From Puniceicoccaceae bacterium (GTDB lineage: Bacteria; Verrucomicrobiota; Verrucomicrobiia; Opitutales; Coraliomargaritaceae): 64,000 nt of DNA. The notes beneath the pieces were generated by a model. The model made no database searches and was not told the DNA's origin. It saw nothing but the letters and a program-made list of their open reading frames with translations. Numbering within the stretch: position 1 is the first letter of the stretch; each line of letters begins with the position of its first letter. Below are positions 16,773 through 26,177 of this stretch, piece by piece. The stretch lies in NCBI GenBank assembly GCA_017857255.1, contig JAFMDL010000002.1, forward strand, positions 1-64,000. The letters are read 5' to 3'. Both the position numbers and the translations under genes were made by a program.

Positions 16773-17461
16773 CGTTTTGAGTCCTCTATGATACAGCCAT
16801 CCTCCATCCGGATGTGTCGCCCTGCATAGGCCGCTACCTCGTCATCGTGCGTCACCATGGCCAGAGTAATACCTTGCTCCATCAATGACGTAAACAACTC
16901 CATAATCCGCCCACGGTTCTTACTGTCCAAATTACCAGTTGGCTCATCGGCTAAGATCAGGCGAGGCTGATTAATCAACGAGCGCGCAATCGCGACACGC
17001 TGTCGCTCACCACCCGAAAGTTGACTGGGTCGATGGCTAAACCGGTGCTCCATTCCGACTCGCTCCAATGCCTGCATCGCTTGCTCTTTCTTATTCCCGA
17101 CTGTACTCCGACTATAAATCAACGGCAACAAAACGTTATCCAAAACAGTTAAACGAGGCAGTAAATTAAACGACTGAAAGACAAAACCTATCCGTGTCGC
17201 GCGCAACTGCGCACGCACGCCTCGGCTAATCGACGACACATCCTGCCCCTCAAAGACCATGGCACCACTCGTCGGGCTATCCATAAACCCAAGTAAGTGC
17301 ATCAGTGTTGATTTACCCGAGCCTGAGGTGCCAATCACTGCAAGAAACTCACGATCCTCAATCGTCAAATCCACGCCATCTAATGCATGTACGAGCTCAT
17401 CCCCGACCTGGTAGGTGCGTCGCAGCTGCGAGAGCGCAAAGACTGGCTGAACTTCAATCAT
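16769..17461 (-). CDS. ABC transporter ATP-binding protein (MacB/LolD type)
   Basis: This 230-residue cytoplasmic ATPase has the Walker A motif GTSGSGKST, the signature LSGGERQRVAIARSL, the Walker B segment LILADEPTGNLDS and the switch His in VTHDD. It drives the permease encoded immediately downstream. Its 5' end overlaps the adaptor gene by 8 bases, and its 3' end overlaps the permease gene by 4, so the whole unit is one tight operon. Confidence 0.95.
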   Translation of the reverse strand: MIEVQPVFALSQLRRTYQVGDELVHALDGVDLTIEDREFLAVIGTSGSGKSTLMHLLGFMDSPTSGAMVFEGQDVSSISRGVRAQLRATRIGFVFQSFNLLPRLTVLDNVLLPLIYSRSTVGNKKEQAMQALERVGMEHRFSHRPSQLSGGERQRVAIARSLINQPRLILADEPTGNLDSKNRGRIMELFTSLMEQGITLAMVTHDDEVAAYAGRHIRMEDGCIIEDSKR

Positions 17462-18539
17462 CCGTTGCTTCCTTAAACTCCGCAGGGCGGCTCAAAGCAA
17501 CCACTTCTCCCACCTCGAGCCCAGACTTTATTTCAACATGCTGCAGGTCATTAATTCCGCCTTCGACTAACCGCTTTTCCCACTGATCTCCATCCTGCAC
17601 ATAGATGTAGCTTTTTTCCGCCTCATTAAACACCGCAGACAACAACACCGATACGCCTGCTTGCACCGAAGCGATCGGAATCTCCACTGTCGCGCTGATA
17701 CCAGGGCGCACGCGTGTATCCGCCGCCCTAAAGACCACCTCGATCGGGAACACACGCACATTCTCATTTTTACGAGCGGACAGTGCGATCACGTCAATCA
17801 CGCCTTCAATCTCCGATCCTGGGATTGCATCAAACCTCAAGCGGGCTGTCTGCCCAACATTCAAGCGCTCAACGTCGACTTCATTAATATTTGCCTCCAT
17901 GTAGAGCTCATTCAGCTCAGCAATTGTAAGCAAAGCTGTGCCGTTGGACACCGATGTCGCCCCAGAAATTACTTCGCCATCGATGACATCGACGCGCGTG
18001 GCAATACCATCGTGTGGTGCGATGATAGCTGTCTTGGATAAATCATCTTCCGCATCCTCTAGCCGTGCCTGAGCGATCTCGAGGTTCAGCTTTGATAAAT
18101 CATAATCCGTCTGTGCGTCTAAATACTCCTTCTCGCCAACAAATTTCTTCGTATACAATTCTTTCAAGCGCTCAAAATTTCGCTCCGCTTTGCCTAAGCG
18201 TAACTGCTCTGCCTCTAAGCTGCGCTGCGCTTCGCGTACACGAGTCAGTAAGCTTGTACGGTCCAATTCCAACAAAAGATCACCGCGCTTTACCGCCAGA
18301 CCTTCCTCCACGTGCACAGTAGTTACTCGTCCACTAATCTCCGACTTCACAATACTGCTAAGCAATGGTAGCACCTCACCAGTGGCAGTCACCACAGACT
18401 CAAGATCGCGCGCCATGGCGGTATCGGTGCGGATCGCCCGCGATGCGCGAGCGCTGGATTCGGGTATGTTTTTATATAGTGTATAACCACCATAGCCAAA
18501 CGCGCTTAGCACGATGAATATAAGTATAGGGCGTTTCAT
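17454..18539 (-). CDS. MacA/HlyD-family periplasmic adaptor
   Basis: This membrane-fusion protein bridges the inner-membrane ABC exporter and the TolC-like channel. The start at 18539 gives MKRPILIFIVLSAFGYGGYT as N-terminal anchor; a start at 18596 would add 19 residues in front of it. The first half-lipoyl piece is around GRVTTVHVEEGLAVKRGDLL. A coiled-coil hairpin (about 95-165) follows, then IIAPHDGIATRVDV, and beta-barrel domains up to the C-terminus. The gene lies 40 bases downstream of the TolC-like gene. Confidence 0.93.
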   Translation of the reverse strand: MKRPILIFIVLSAFGYGGYTLYKNIPESSARASRAIRTDTAMARDLESVVTATGEVLPLLSSIVKSEISGRVTTVHVEEGLAVKRGDLLLELDRTSLLTRVREAQRSLEAEQLRLGKAERNFERLKELYTKKFVGEKEYLDAQTDYDLSKLNLEIAQARLEDAEDDLSKTAIIAPHDGIATRVDVIDGEVISGATSVSNGTALLTIAELNELYMEANINEVDVERLNVGQTARLRFDAIPGSEIEGVIDVIALSARKNENVRVFPIEVVFRAADTRVRPGISATVEIPIASVQAGVSVLLSAVFNEAEKSYIYVQDGDQWEKRLVEGGINDLQHVEIKSGLEVGEVVALSRPAEFKEATDD

Positions 18540-18579
18540 GGATTCATATCTCGATGTAAGTAATGTAAATAACATCCCG

Positions 18580-20163
18580 CTAGTTTCTTGTTTCAAGAAT
18601 TTCTTCGCCTAGCGGATGCTCTGTAAGGTTTGGTGACTCTGCCAACGCATCTAACGTCTCCCAAGTAAATCCATTGCGCTCCAAGATAGACCCATCCACT
18701 CGGCTCAATCGAATCGCTGCGCGCAGGCTTTCAATCACCGCACTCAGGTTTTGTCGACGAGCCTGATCGAAATCACGCTGCGCCTCGAGCACGCCGCGGT
18801 AGGAGACCAACCCCGCACCATAGCGTGCGCGCTCTTGCTCAAAGGCTTCTTGGTTCAACTCGACTCCGCGCTGAGTCACTTCCAATTGTTTAACTCCAGT
18901 ATCCACCGCACGCCAACTATTGCGTGCCAGCAGTGCTTTTTGCTGCTTAATATCATACCACTCGACTGCCTCGCGATCGATATTACGATCCGCCTGTCGC
19001 ACCCGCGCGCGCGCCTCGCGAAGCCCCCAAGGCAGGCGCACTTCAAGCCCTACATTCCAATTGTAACCATCCGCGTTATAGGCGCCTTGGTAGCCCTGCC
19101 AACCGTCAGTATCTCGCCCAAGATAGCTCACACGGCTAGTTAAATCAAAGCGCACACGAGCCTTATCCTGCGCTAGTATTTTATTAATCCGCTGCACTTC
19201 TACCGCAAGTTCCTGTGCCTGAGCATCGGCATCAGACTCCAGCGTATCATGCACTACCTCCCGCAATGGTCGTAGCTTCGGCAACTTCGCTGGCAATGGA
19301 TTGACTGTAAGATCCGCATCTAAATCCGCCAAGAATGACACCGTTCCCATCGCCCGCCGGAGGGCATCTTTGTTATCTTCGATCAATCGATCGGCCTGCA
19401 GCATGTCTCCTTGCTGATTGACTAATTCAGTCTCGGCCTGAAGCACTTCCAAGGGGGTGACCAAGCCTAAGCGTTCGCGTGCTCGGTTCTCTTCTAAAAG
19501 ACTCTCCGCTAACTCCAAGCTCGACCCGATCAAGTCTCGTACCGCACGCGCAAACGCCACATTCCAATAGGCAATCTCCACCTCTGAAATCACATCCAAC
19601 ACGTCACTACGTAGTATATACAAGGATCGATCTGCGACTGTCTGCGCACGAACGATTGGCGCCAAATTGACTGTAGCCCCAGCACCTTGCAGTAGCGGCT
19701 GGCGCACCGAGAGCCCTACATCTGTCGAATAGTCGGGATTACGCACCGCATTATTATTCGAACTATAACGCCTAATATTAGAATCCACCGTCACACTCGC
19801 ACCCGTTGAGAAGCGTTTTTCTAATCCGACACCCGCCCGCCGCGTTTCACTCTCAGGCAACGTAGCAGAGTCCAATGAACTGCCCGAAGCTGCCGCTTGA
19901 CTCTCGGCAAGCGAGGTCGCTGCAAACAACTCAATATCAAACTGCGCAGCTTCGACCATCACAGAATCTTGCTCATTTGCAGGCGCGTAACGGGCGGTGA
20001 TGAGCCCCAAGTTATTCAATAGCGCGGCATCAATTGCCTCGTCCAACTGCAATACTTGCACCTTCATTTCATGCTCCACACCAACCGTAGGCGCGTCTAC
20101 ACCAAGGCATGCACTCCCAGCTAGGGCAGAAAAACACAGAGATGCGATAACACGAGGCGACAT
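18580..20163 (-). CDS. TolC-family outer-membrane efflux protein
   Basis: This 527-residue protein has an N-terminal signal sequence (VIASLCFSALAGSACLG) and two long alpha-helical repeats typical of OEP/TolC proteins, including NLGLITARY, VRQPLLQGAG and EIAYWNVAFA in the first half. It would form the outer-membrane channel of the exporter encoded downstream. It is the first gene of the four-gene operon and is divergent from the pyrophosphorylase gene at 20324, so the 160-base gap between them should hold both promoters. Confidence 0.92.
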   Translation of the reverse strand: MSPRVIASLCFSALAGSACLGVDAPTVGVEHEMKVQVLQLDEAIDAALLNNLGLITARYAPANEQDSVMVEAAQFDIELFAATSLAESQAAASGSSLDSATLPESETRRAGVGLEKRFSTGASVTVDSNIRRYSSNNNAVRNPDYSTDVGLSVRQPLLQGAGATVNLAPIVRAQTVADRSLYILRSDVLDVISEVEIAYWNVAFARAVRDLIGSSLELAESLLEENRARERLGLVTPLEVLQAETELVNQQGDMLQADRLIEDNKDALRRAMGTVSFLADLDADLTVNPLPAKLPKLRPLREVVHDTLESDADAQAQELAVEVQRINKILAQDKARVRFDLTSRVSYLGRDTDGWQGYQGAYNADGYNWNVGLEVRLPWGLREARARVRQADRNIDREAVEWYDIKQQKALLARNSWRAVDTGVKQLEVTQRGVELNQEAFEQERARYGAGLVSYRGVLEAQRDFDQARRQNLSAVIESLRAAIRLSRVDGSILERNGFTWETLDALAESPNLTEHPLGEEILETRN

Positions 20164-20323
20164 ATAACTAGAAAAAACAGAAAGTAAGAGTAAGCAACCA
20201 ACGAATGACTAATCTGAAATTTATGTAAAGGCGATCGATCGCAATGTCTCCACCACACAGCACCACCAATAAATCTGCACAAATCAGATTTGCGCTGTAG
20301 CAGTAATCCGCTAGACAGCCAAC

Positions 20324-21226
20324 ATGCACCCAACACTTCTAATTCTCGCAGCTGGAATGGGCAGCCGCTATGGCGGCCTAAAACAACTGGACCCGATGGG
20401 ACCAAATGGAGAGACCGTTCTCGACTACTCGGTGTTCGATGCCATCCGTGCGGGCTTCGACAAGGTGGTCTTTGTCATTCGTCGTGATTTTGCTGAAGCA
20501 TTTAAAAAAGCGATCGGCGATAAGTTCGAAGGTAAGATTGAGGTCGCCTACGCATTTCAAGAGCTGACAGACCTGCCGGCAGGATTTTCGGTACCCGAAG
20601 GTCGCGAAAAACCATGGGGCACTGCCCATGCGGTGCGGGCTGCTCGCACTGAAATCGATGCGCCGTTTGCGGTGATCAATGCCGACGACTTTTATGGACA
20701 AGATGCCTATCAGCAACTGGTGCAGTATTTCGCGCACAGCGCAGATGCGCCTGAACTGCGCACCTGCATGGTCGGATATCCGCTAAAAAACACCCTCTCC
20801 GAACACGGCAGCGTGAATCGCGGCATCTGCCGCGTCGAACGCGGCGCGCTGCAGACCGTCGAAGAGCACAGCACCATCGCCCGCAGTGCGGACGGCATCG
20901 TGCGCGGCGATAATATCGCAGGCGAGGCGGTAGAAATCGACGAGGCAGCGATCGTCTCAATGAATTTCTGGGGCTTCACGCCGGCACTCTTCCCGAGCCT
21001 TGAAGCACTCTTCATCGAATTCCTCGAAGCCCATGGCAATGAGATGAAGTCCGAATGCTATATCCCGACCGTGATCGATACACTCATCCAATCTGATCAA
21101 ACCGTGTGCGCGGTAATTGAGACTGACGGCACTTGGTTTGGCGTGACTTACCCGGATGACAAGCCCTTTGTGCAGTCTAGTATCGCGGAGTTAATTAAAG
21201 ACGCGGAGTATCCCGCAAAATTATAA
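20324..21226 (+). CDS. Sugar-nucleotide pyrophosphorylase (NTP_transferase)
   Basis: This cytoplasmic 300-residue nucleotidyltransferase has the Rossmann-like N-terminal motif LAAGMGSRYGGLKQLDPMG, where the GxGxR loop binds the nucleotide, and FAVINADDFYG with the metal-binding Asp. Members of this group join an NTP to a sugar 1-phosphate. The exact sugar cannot be read from sequence. It is separate from the efflux operon and ends 11 bases before the convergent DUF4126 gene. Confidence 0.85.
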   Translation: MHPTLLILAAGMGSRYGGLKQLDPMGPNGETVLDYSVFDAIRAGFDKVVFVIRRDFAEAFKKAIGDKFEGKIEVAYAFQELTDLPAGFSVPEGREKPWGTAHAVRAARTEIDAPFAVINADDFYGQDAYQQLVQYFAHSADAPELRTCMVGYPLKNTLSEHGSVNRGICRVERGALQTVEEHSTIARSADGIVRGDNIAGEAVEIDEAAIVSMNFWGFTPALFPSLEALFIEFLEAHGNEMKSECYIPTVIDTLIQSDQTVCAVIETDGTWFGVTYPDDKPFVQSSIAELIKDAEYPAKL

Positions 21227-21237
21227 GTCCCGTTTAT

Positions 21238-21870
21238 TTAGCCATCCGTGCCTACAGGGCTTGACGCGACAGCATCCTTCGAGCGGTTTTTAAAAAAACC
21301 TAAGATCCGACGCAGCACAAAATACATTAGAATCAAGACCAAGGCGCCGGCAACGATCGGCATCAGAATTGCGAGACCTGCCGTCAACACCGAGCCGCCT
21401 AACTCGGCAGTCGAAATCACTGGATTTCCAATTCCACCGGTCGTGGCAGTCGACGTGCCTCGGGTAATCACTGCAGCGCCCTGCACCAATCCAGCGGTGC
21501 CACCACCTGCAATCGTTGCTGCGATCCACTTCACGGAACCATCGCCGATGAACTCGGGCAGCATCGCCGCGGTGATAAATGTACCTGCAACCACTGCGGC
21601 CGGGGTTGCCACTGTATCGAGCAAGTTGTCCAGCCACGGGATGTAATAACTACCGATCTCCAGCGCCGTAGCGATACCAAGTGCCAGTGTTACTGCTGGA
21701 TTCCCCAGCCACTGTTGATCGCCAAGCATTGCTTCGACATCCATTTCGCTCAACAGATCAACATGCCCGCCCGCCGCGAGGCTGGTAATGAACAAGGGAA
21801 CAAACACACGAAACCCACAGGCCGCAGCGAGGCCAACACCTGCAAAAATCGCCATGACTTCATTCATCAT
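21238..21870 (-). CDS. DUF4126 membrane protein
   Basis: This 210-residue protein has five or so hydrophobic segments. It starts MNEVMAIFAGVGLAAACGFRVFVPLF, with the GFRVF segment that is typical of DUF4126, and has a later GNPVISTAELGGSVLTAGLAI region. It ends in a basic tail. Its function is unknown. It lies 62 bases downstream of gcvP on the same strand and might be co-transcribed with it, though no functional link is known. Confidence 0.82.
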   Translation of the reverse strand: MMNEVMAIFAGVGLAAACGFRVFVPLFITSLAAGGHVDLLSEMDVEAMLGDQQWLGNPAVTLALGIATALEIGSYYIPWLDNLLDTVATPAAVVAGTFITAAMLPEFIGDGSVKWIAATIAGGGTAGLVQGAAVITRGTSTATTGGIGNPVISTAELGGSVLTAGLAILMPIVAGALVLILMYFVLRRILGFFKNRSKDAVASSPVGTDG

Positions 21871-21932
21871 GCATCTACGTTACCGATAAAACGACGGCAC
21901 GAAAAGCTCTGAATTCAAACAACGCCTGAAAG

Positions 21933-24881
21933 CTACAATGCGGCAACTACCTTAGCATAGATCTCATCGACCGAGAGCTGCGCCAATTCTTTGGTCGAAA
22001 TACGCGCACGATTGATCTTGGGTAACGACTCGAGTGATTCTGAGAGACAAACATCGCGATTTGCTTCGACCTCTTCAACGCGATCAATCGGGGTGAAATG
22101 CGGCGCAGAATTAAGTGCGTCTGGATGCTCTTTGGCCAATTTAATGATCGCCCTCACTGCTTCGGCAAAGCGATCTAGCTCAGCTTTGGTATAGCTCTCG
22201 GTCGGCTCGACCATCAGGCCCAGTGGCTCTGGCCACGCAACCGTCGGCGCATGGAATCCAAAATCAAGGAACAGCTTGCCAATGCGCGGAGCCGCGTCCG
22301 TCTTGCGAAGCCCGACCGAGTCGAGCAGGCCAAAGTCTTGCTCCTTTAGGGTTAAGATGAACTCATGCATGCGCGGCTCACTGTCTGCACCCTTCGGTAG
22401 CAAAGCATAGTCCTGAGCAAGTTCTGCCTGTAAGTAGCGCGCACTCAAGACTGCCACCGCTGACATACGGCGCACTCCCTCGCGCCCAAGGCGCAGTAAA
22501 TAAGTGTAGCAACGAATCTTGTGGGCGAAATTTCCCCAATGACGGTGGAACGAGCCGATCGACTTCGGCGCGCGCACAGGTTGATAGAGCGCACCATCAT
22601 ACTCGATTTGATAGCCGGGTAAATACGGAGTCAGACGCTCGCTGACCGCAACGATCGCATCACCTGGACCGCCACCGCCATGTGGAATGGTCCATGTCTT
22701 GTGTAAATTATTATGCACTGCATCGACACCCAACGCCCCGAGATCGACCCAGCCAGCAATCGCATTCATATTCGCGCCATCCATGTAGACAAGTCCGCCT
22801 ATAGCATGAATTTTATCCGCAATTTGCTTAAAGGATGTTTCGAAAATACCGCTGGTGTTCGGGTTGGTAATCATCACACCGGCGATACGATTGCCATATT
22901 CTTCAATGCAGCGGTCGAGGTGTTCATTCAGTACACGCCCCTCGGTATCTGCATCGAGATAAACGATCTTACCCTGCTTGCCAGTAAAACCAGCCATAGT
23001 CGCAGTGGCAAAATTAGTACCGTGGGCAGAACTAGGGATTAAAATTACATCACGCACTTCGTCGCGATCGCGGTGGTACGCTTGAAACAACTTGAGCCCG
23101 ACAAGCTCGCCTTGAGCACCGGCTAGCGGCTGTGTCGTGACAGCAGCTAATCCTGTGATTTGTTTAAACCACTCCTGTATTTCGTGTAGTACATAGAGGC
23201 AGCCTTGCGCATCTTCGACTGGCGCCTGCGGGTGAACGTCGGTAAAGCCAGGCAGTCCTGCAGCCCAGTCGTTGACCTTTGGATTGTACTTCATCGTACA
23301 CGATCCAAGCGGATAACACCCATCGTCAGGGCTGACATTGAGGTCCCCAAGGCGCTGGTAATAAGTTATCACCTCTTCTGCTGAGTAAGTAGGCAGACCC
23401 GGCGCAACTAGGCGCGACATCGAGCCCGCAACTGGTGAAAGGACTTCAGCCTCGACCAAGCTCTCAGCTCCAAAAATATCTTTAAATACAGCGACTAATT
23501 CTGCGATGTCTTGCTCACGATTGGAGAAAGACAACTTCAATAACTGGCGCTCACCAGCCAAGCGCGCGGATACGTCTGCTCCCGCAAGAATGTTACTCGC
23601 ACGCGCCTTCGCCAGCACAGTTGATACAGGCTTGGCTAGCTCCAAAGTCACTTCGTGATATGAGGTCGAATCTGGAAATGCCAGCGACACACCATCAAAC
23701 ACCGTCAAACGCTCAACTGCCTCGACTAGACGCGCGCGCAGACCTGAAAGAATCGCCTCCAGACCCGAATCGCCACGCTCCAGTAATGCGGCACCTACCA
23801 GCGTCGCCACAAAGGCTTGGTTCGAACAAATGTTGGAAGTGGCTTTATCCTTACGAATGTGTTGCTCACGGGTGGATAATACACCGACGCGACATTCACG
23901 TCCCGAGCTATCCTTAGCCTTACCAATAAATCGGCCCGGCGCCGCACGAACTCCTGCTCGTTCTTTTGCAGAAAAGCGTACGCCAAATAGGCCGAGCCCA
24001 GGGCCGCCATAATTGGGCGCGAGCGCGAGGTGCTGCGCTTCACCAACAATGATATCGACCCCCTTAGTGCCAAAATCGGATGGTGCTTTCAACCCTCCGG
24101 GGGCCAGCAGCATCGGATCAATCACGGCCACACTCTTGACTTTGAGATCCGCGGCAAATTCTGTGAGTGCATCCACCTCCTCAATCAGACCAAAGGTGTT
24201 CACATGGGGAAACACAATCGCAGCAAGTCGCGCACCAGCTGTTTCCGCCGCATCTTTGAGTGCTGCTTGGTCAATCAAACCACTGCCCTGATCCACCGGC
24301 ACTCGTAACAGTTCGACTTCAGTACCTTCGGCTAAGGTCTCCAGCACTTCCAAGTCACCGGGATATAAAGTCTCGGGAATAATCGCGACGGACTTGCCGC
24401 GCGCCATGCGAATCGCTGCGCAAATGCCTTCAAAAATCGATGTCGAGCGATCGTAAAGCGATGCATTAACAGCCTCAAACCCAGTCAGGCGTGCCATCGA
24501 ACACTGATAAATCCAGTGGGCGAGCAATGTGCCTTGGCTCAACTCTGGCTGATACGGAGTATAAGCCGTCGTCAAATTACGGATTTCACAAACTGGTCCC
24601 ACCACCGCAGATGGCACAAAATCAGGCACACCATCACCAAGAAAACTGGTGCCCGTACGATTCATCTTCGAAATTTCTTCGAGTCGCGTGTAAAGCGCAT
24701 CATAGGCTAGTTCCTCTGGCAACGTGCCTGCGTCCTTGAACTGAACGTCCGCAGGAATATGATCAAAGAGCTCGCCAAGCGAGGCTTTGCCTACAGTTTT
24801 CAGCATTGCATCAATGTCAGAGTTGCTGGCTGGAATGTAGTGACGCGCATGTTCGCGCTGATCGACGGAAGTGTTTTGCAT
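21933..24881 (-). CDS. gcvP: Glycine dehydrogenase (P-protein), single chain
   Basis: The P-protein of the glycine cleavage system decarboxylates glycine with PLP and passes the aminomethyl group to lipoylated H-protein. The 982-residue chain contains both halves. The first (to ~450) resembles the GcvPA subunit of two-subunit enzymes (LGELFDHIPADVQFK, TAYTPYQPELSQG). The second (from ~500) resembles GcvPB (GCYPLGSCTMKYNPKVND, SSAHGTNFATATMAGF). The PLP lysine is Lys728 in NNLHKTWTIPHGGGGPG. It is divergent from gcvT across a 176-base gap. No gcvH is present in the window, and no glycine riboswitch pattern is visible in the gap. Confidence 0.96.
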   Translation of the reverse strand: MQNTSVDQREHARHYIPASNSDIDAMLKTVGKASLGELFDHIPADVQFKDAGTLPEELAYDALYTRLEEISKMNRTGTSFLGDGVPDFVPSAVVGPVCEIRNLTTAYTPYQPELSQGTLLAHWIYQCSMARLTGFEAVNASLYDRSTSIFEGICAAIRMARGKSVAIIPETLYPGDLEVLETLAEGTEVELLRVPVDQGSGLIDQAALKDAAETAGARLAAIVFPHVNTFGLIEEVDALTEFAADLKVKSVAVIDPMLLAPGGLKAPSDFGTKGVDIIVGEAQHLALAPNYGGPGLGLFGVRFSAKERAGVRAAPGRFIGKAKDSSGRECRVGVLSTREQHIRKDKATSNICSNQAFVATLVGAALLERGDSGLEAILSGLRARLVEAVERLTVFDGVSLAFPDSTSYHEVTLELAKPVSTVLAKARASNILAGADVSARLAGERQLLKLSFSNREQDIAELVAVFKDIFGAESLVEAEVLSPVAGSMSRLVAPGLPTYSAEEVITYYQRLGDLNVSPDDGCYPLGSCTMKYNPKVNDWAAGLPGFTDVHPQAPVEDAQGCLYVLHEIQEWFKQITGLAAVTTQPLAGAQGELVGLKLFQAYHRDRDEVRDVILIPSSAHGTNFATATMAGFTGKQGKIVYLDADTEGRVLNEHLDRCIEEYGNRIAGVMITNPNTSGIFETSFKQIADKIHAIGGLVYMDGANMNAIAGWVDLGALGVDAVHNNLHKTWTIPHGGGGPGDAIVAVSERLTPYLPGYQIEYDGALYQPVRAPKSIGSFHRHWGNFAHKIRCYTYLLRLGREGVRRMSAVAVLSARYLQAELAQDYALLPKGADSEPRMHEFILTLKEQDFGLLDSVGLRKTDAAPRIGKLFLDFGFHAPTVAWPEPLGLMVEPTESYTKAELDRFAEAVRAIIKLAKEHPDALNSAPHFTPIDRVEEVEANRDVCLSESLESLPKINRARISTKELAQLSVDEIYAKVVAAL

Positions 24882-25057
24882 TTTTATAAAAACTGAGACT
24901 TAACAACAAACAAAATTAAGCATTCATTGCTGCTGACAAATAGATGCATCTCACACAATGCGTCTATGATTCCTTCGCAAGTTTCTTTACACAATTTCAC
25001 CCTTTTTTCATCTCACAATCATTTTGAAGGGCACACGCCCGTCAGCTACTAAATTAC

Positions 25058-26149
25058 ATGTCAGACATTCTACAAATCCCACTGCACGACTTTCATGCCG
25101 AGCGAGGCGCACGCTTCGTAAACTTCGGTGGCTGGAATATGCCGGTGCAATACACAAGCATCCTCGAAGAGCATCAGGCAGTACGCAGTGCTGCCGGATT
25201 GTTCGATGTCAGCCACATGGGCGAATTTTTGGTCACTGGCGTGGACGCAGCTCTGTTCCTAGATAAACTGTTGGTCAATGCGATACACAATACCCCGATC
25301 GGCAAAGCAGTTTACTCGCCAATGTGCGCCAGCGATGGCGGCGTCGTCGATGATTTGATCGTTTACCGTACTGGTGAGGAAACCTTTTTAGTCTGCGTCA
25401 ACGCGAGTAACATTGAAAAAGACTTTGGTTGGTTCCTCAAGCAGGCCAAGCGGTGGGAGCTTGATGTACTCATCGAAGACCAATCCGACGACTTCGCATT
25501 GCTCGCGCTGCAAGGCCCCAAGGCCAGCGCAATCCTAGAAGCAGTCGGCCTCGATGCTCTCCATGAAATCAAAAAATTCTGGCATGCCACGCGCCGCTTT
25601 GCAGGAGAAAAAATACGCGTTTGCCGCACTGGCTACACCGGTGAAGATGGCTTCGAAATCTACGCATCTCCAGCTGCTGCAGAAGCATTAGCACGTGAAA
25701 TTATGAGTCAAGGCGAGCCGTTTGGCGTGCAACTCTGTGGACTCGGTTGCCGCGACAGCCTAAGACTCGAGGCAGGCTACCCGCTGTATGGGCATGAACT
25801 CAGCGACAGCATTACTCCGCTTGAAGCCAGTCTCGACTGGACCGTTAAATTACAGAAAGAGGACTTCATTGGCAAAAACGCACTCAGCGAACAGCAGGAA
25901 AATGGCATTCCGCGCCGCGTGCTTCATTTTAAACTCGATGGCCGCCGAATCGCTCGCGAAGGCACCGCTGTCATCAATTCGGCTGGCGATATCGTCGGGC
26001 AAGTGCTGTCTGGGACACTCTCACCAATACTGAGTCGCCCTATTGGTAGCGCGATCGTCTCAACTGAAGCGGCAGAAAGCCCCCTTTGGGTCGACCTGCG
26101 CGGCAATCACATCGCCTTGGAAGTAAGTAGACCTCCACTCCATAAATAA
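25058..26149 (+). CDS. gcvT: Aminomethyltransferase (T-protein)
   Basis: The T-protein takes the aminomethyl group from H-protein, releases ammonia and makes 5,10-methylenetetrahydrofolate. The 363-residue product has the family start NFGGWNMPVQYTSILEEHQAVR, LFDVSHMGEF, the folate-site region CRTGYTGEDGFEIY, and GLGCRDSLRLEAGYPLYGHEL. The length is normal. It is divergent from gcvP, and its partner gcvH must lie elsewhere in the genome. Confidence 0.97.
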   Translation: MSDILQIPLHDFHAERGARFVNFGGWNMPVQYTSILEEHQAVRSAAGLFDVSHMGEFLVTGVDAALFLDKLLVNAIHNTPIGKAVYSPMCASDGGVVDDLIVYRTGEETFLVCVNASNIEKDFGWFLKQAKRWELDVLIEDQSDDFALLALQGPKASAILEAVGLDALHEIKKFWHATRRFAGEKIRVCRTGYTGEDGFEIYASPAAAEALAREIMSQGEPFGVQLCGLGCRDSLRLEAGYPLYGHELSDSITPLEASLDWTVKLQKEDFIGKNALSEQQENGIPRRVLHFKLDGRRIAREGTAVINSAGDIVGQVLSGTLSPILSRPIGSAIVSTEAAESPLWVDLRGNHIALEVSRPPLHK

Positions 26150-26169
26150 AAACGCCCAGCGCTTTATTT
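26144..26169. terminator. Bidirectional terminator between gcvT and the HtrA-like gene
   Basis: An A+T-rich stem with a GC core (AAATAAA...CGC / GCG...TTTATTT) overlaps the gcvT stop codon and lies 8 bases before the stop of the convergent HtrA-like gene. It has A/T runs on both sides, as expected of a shared terminator between convergent genes. Confidence 0.5.
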
Positions 26170-26177
26170 AAAAAGTA

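Noticed and set aside
24882-25057. Glycine riboswitch in the gcvP-gcvT divergent gap
   Set aside because: The gap is expected to carry control signals, but I found none of the conserved glycine-aptamer pieces on either strand.
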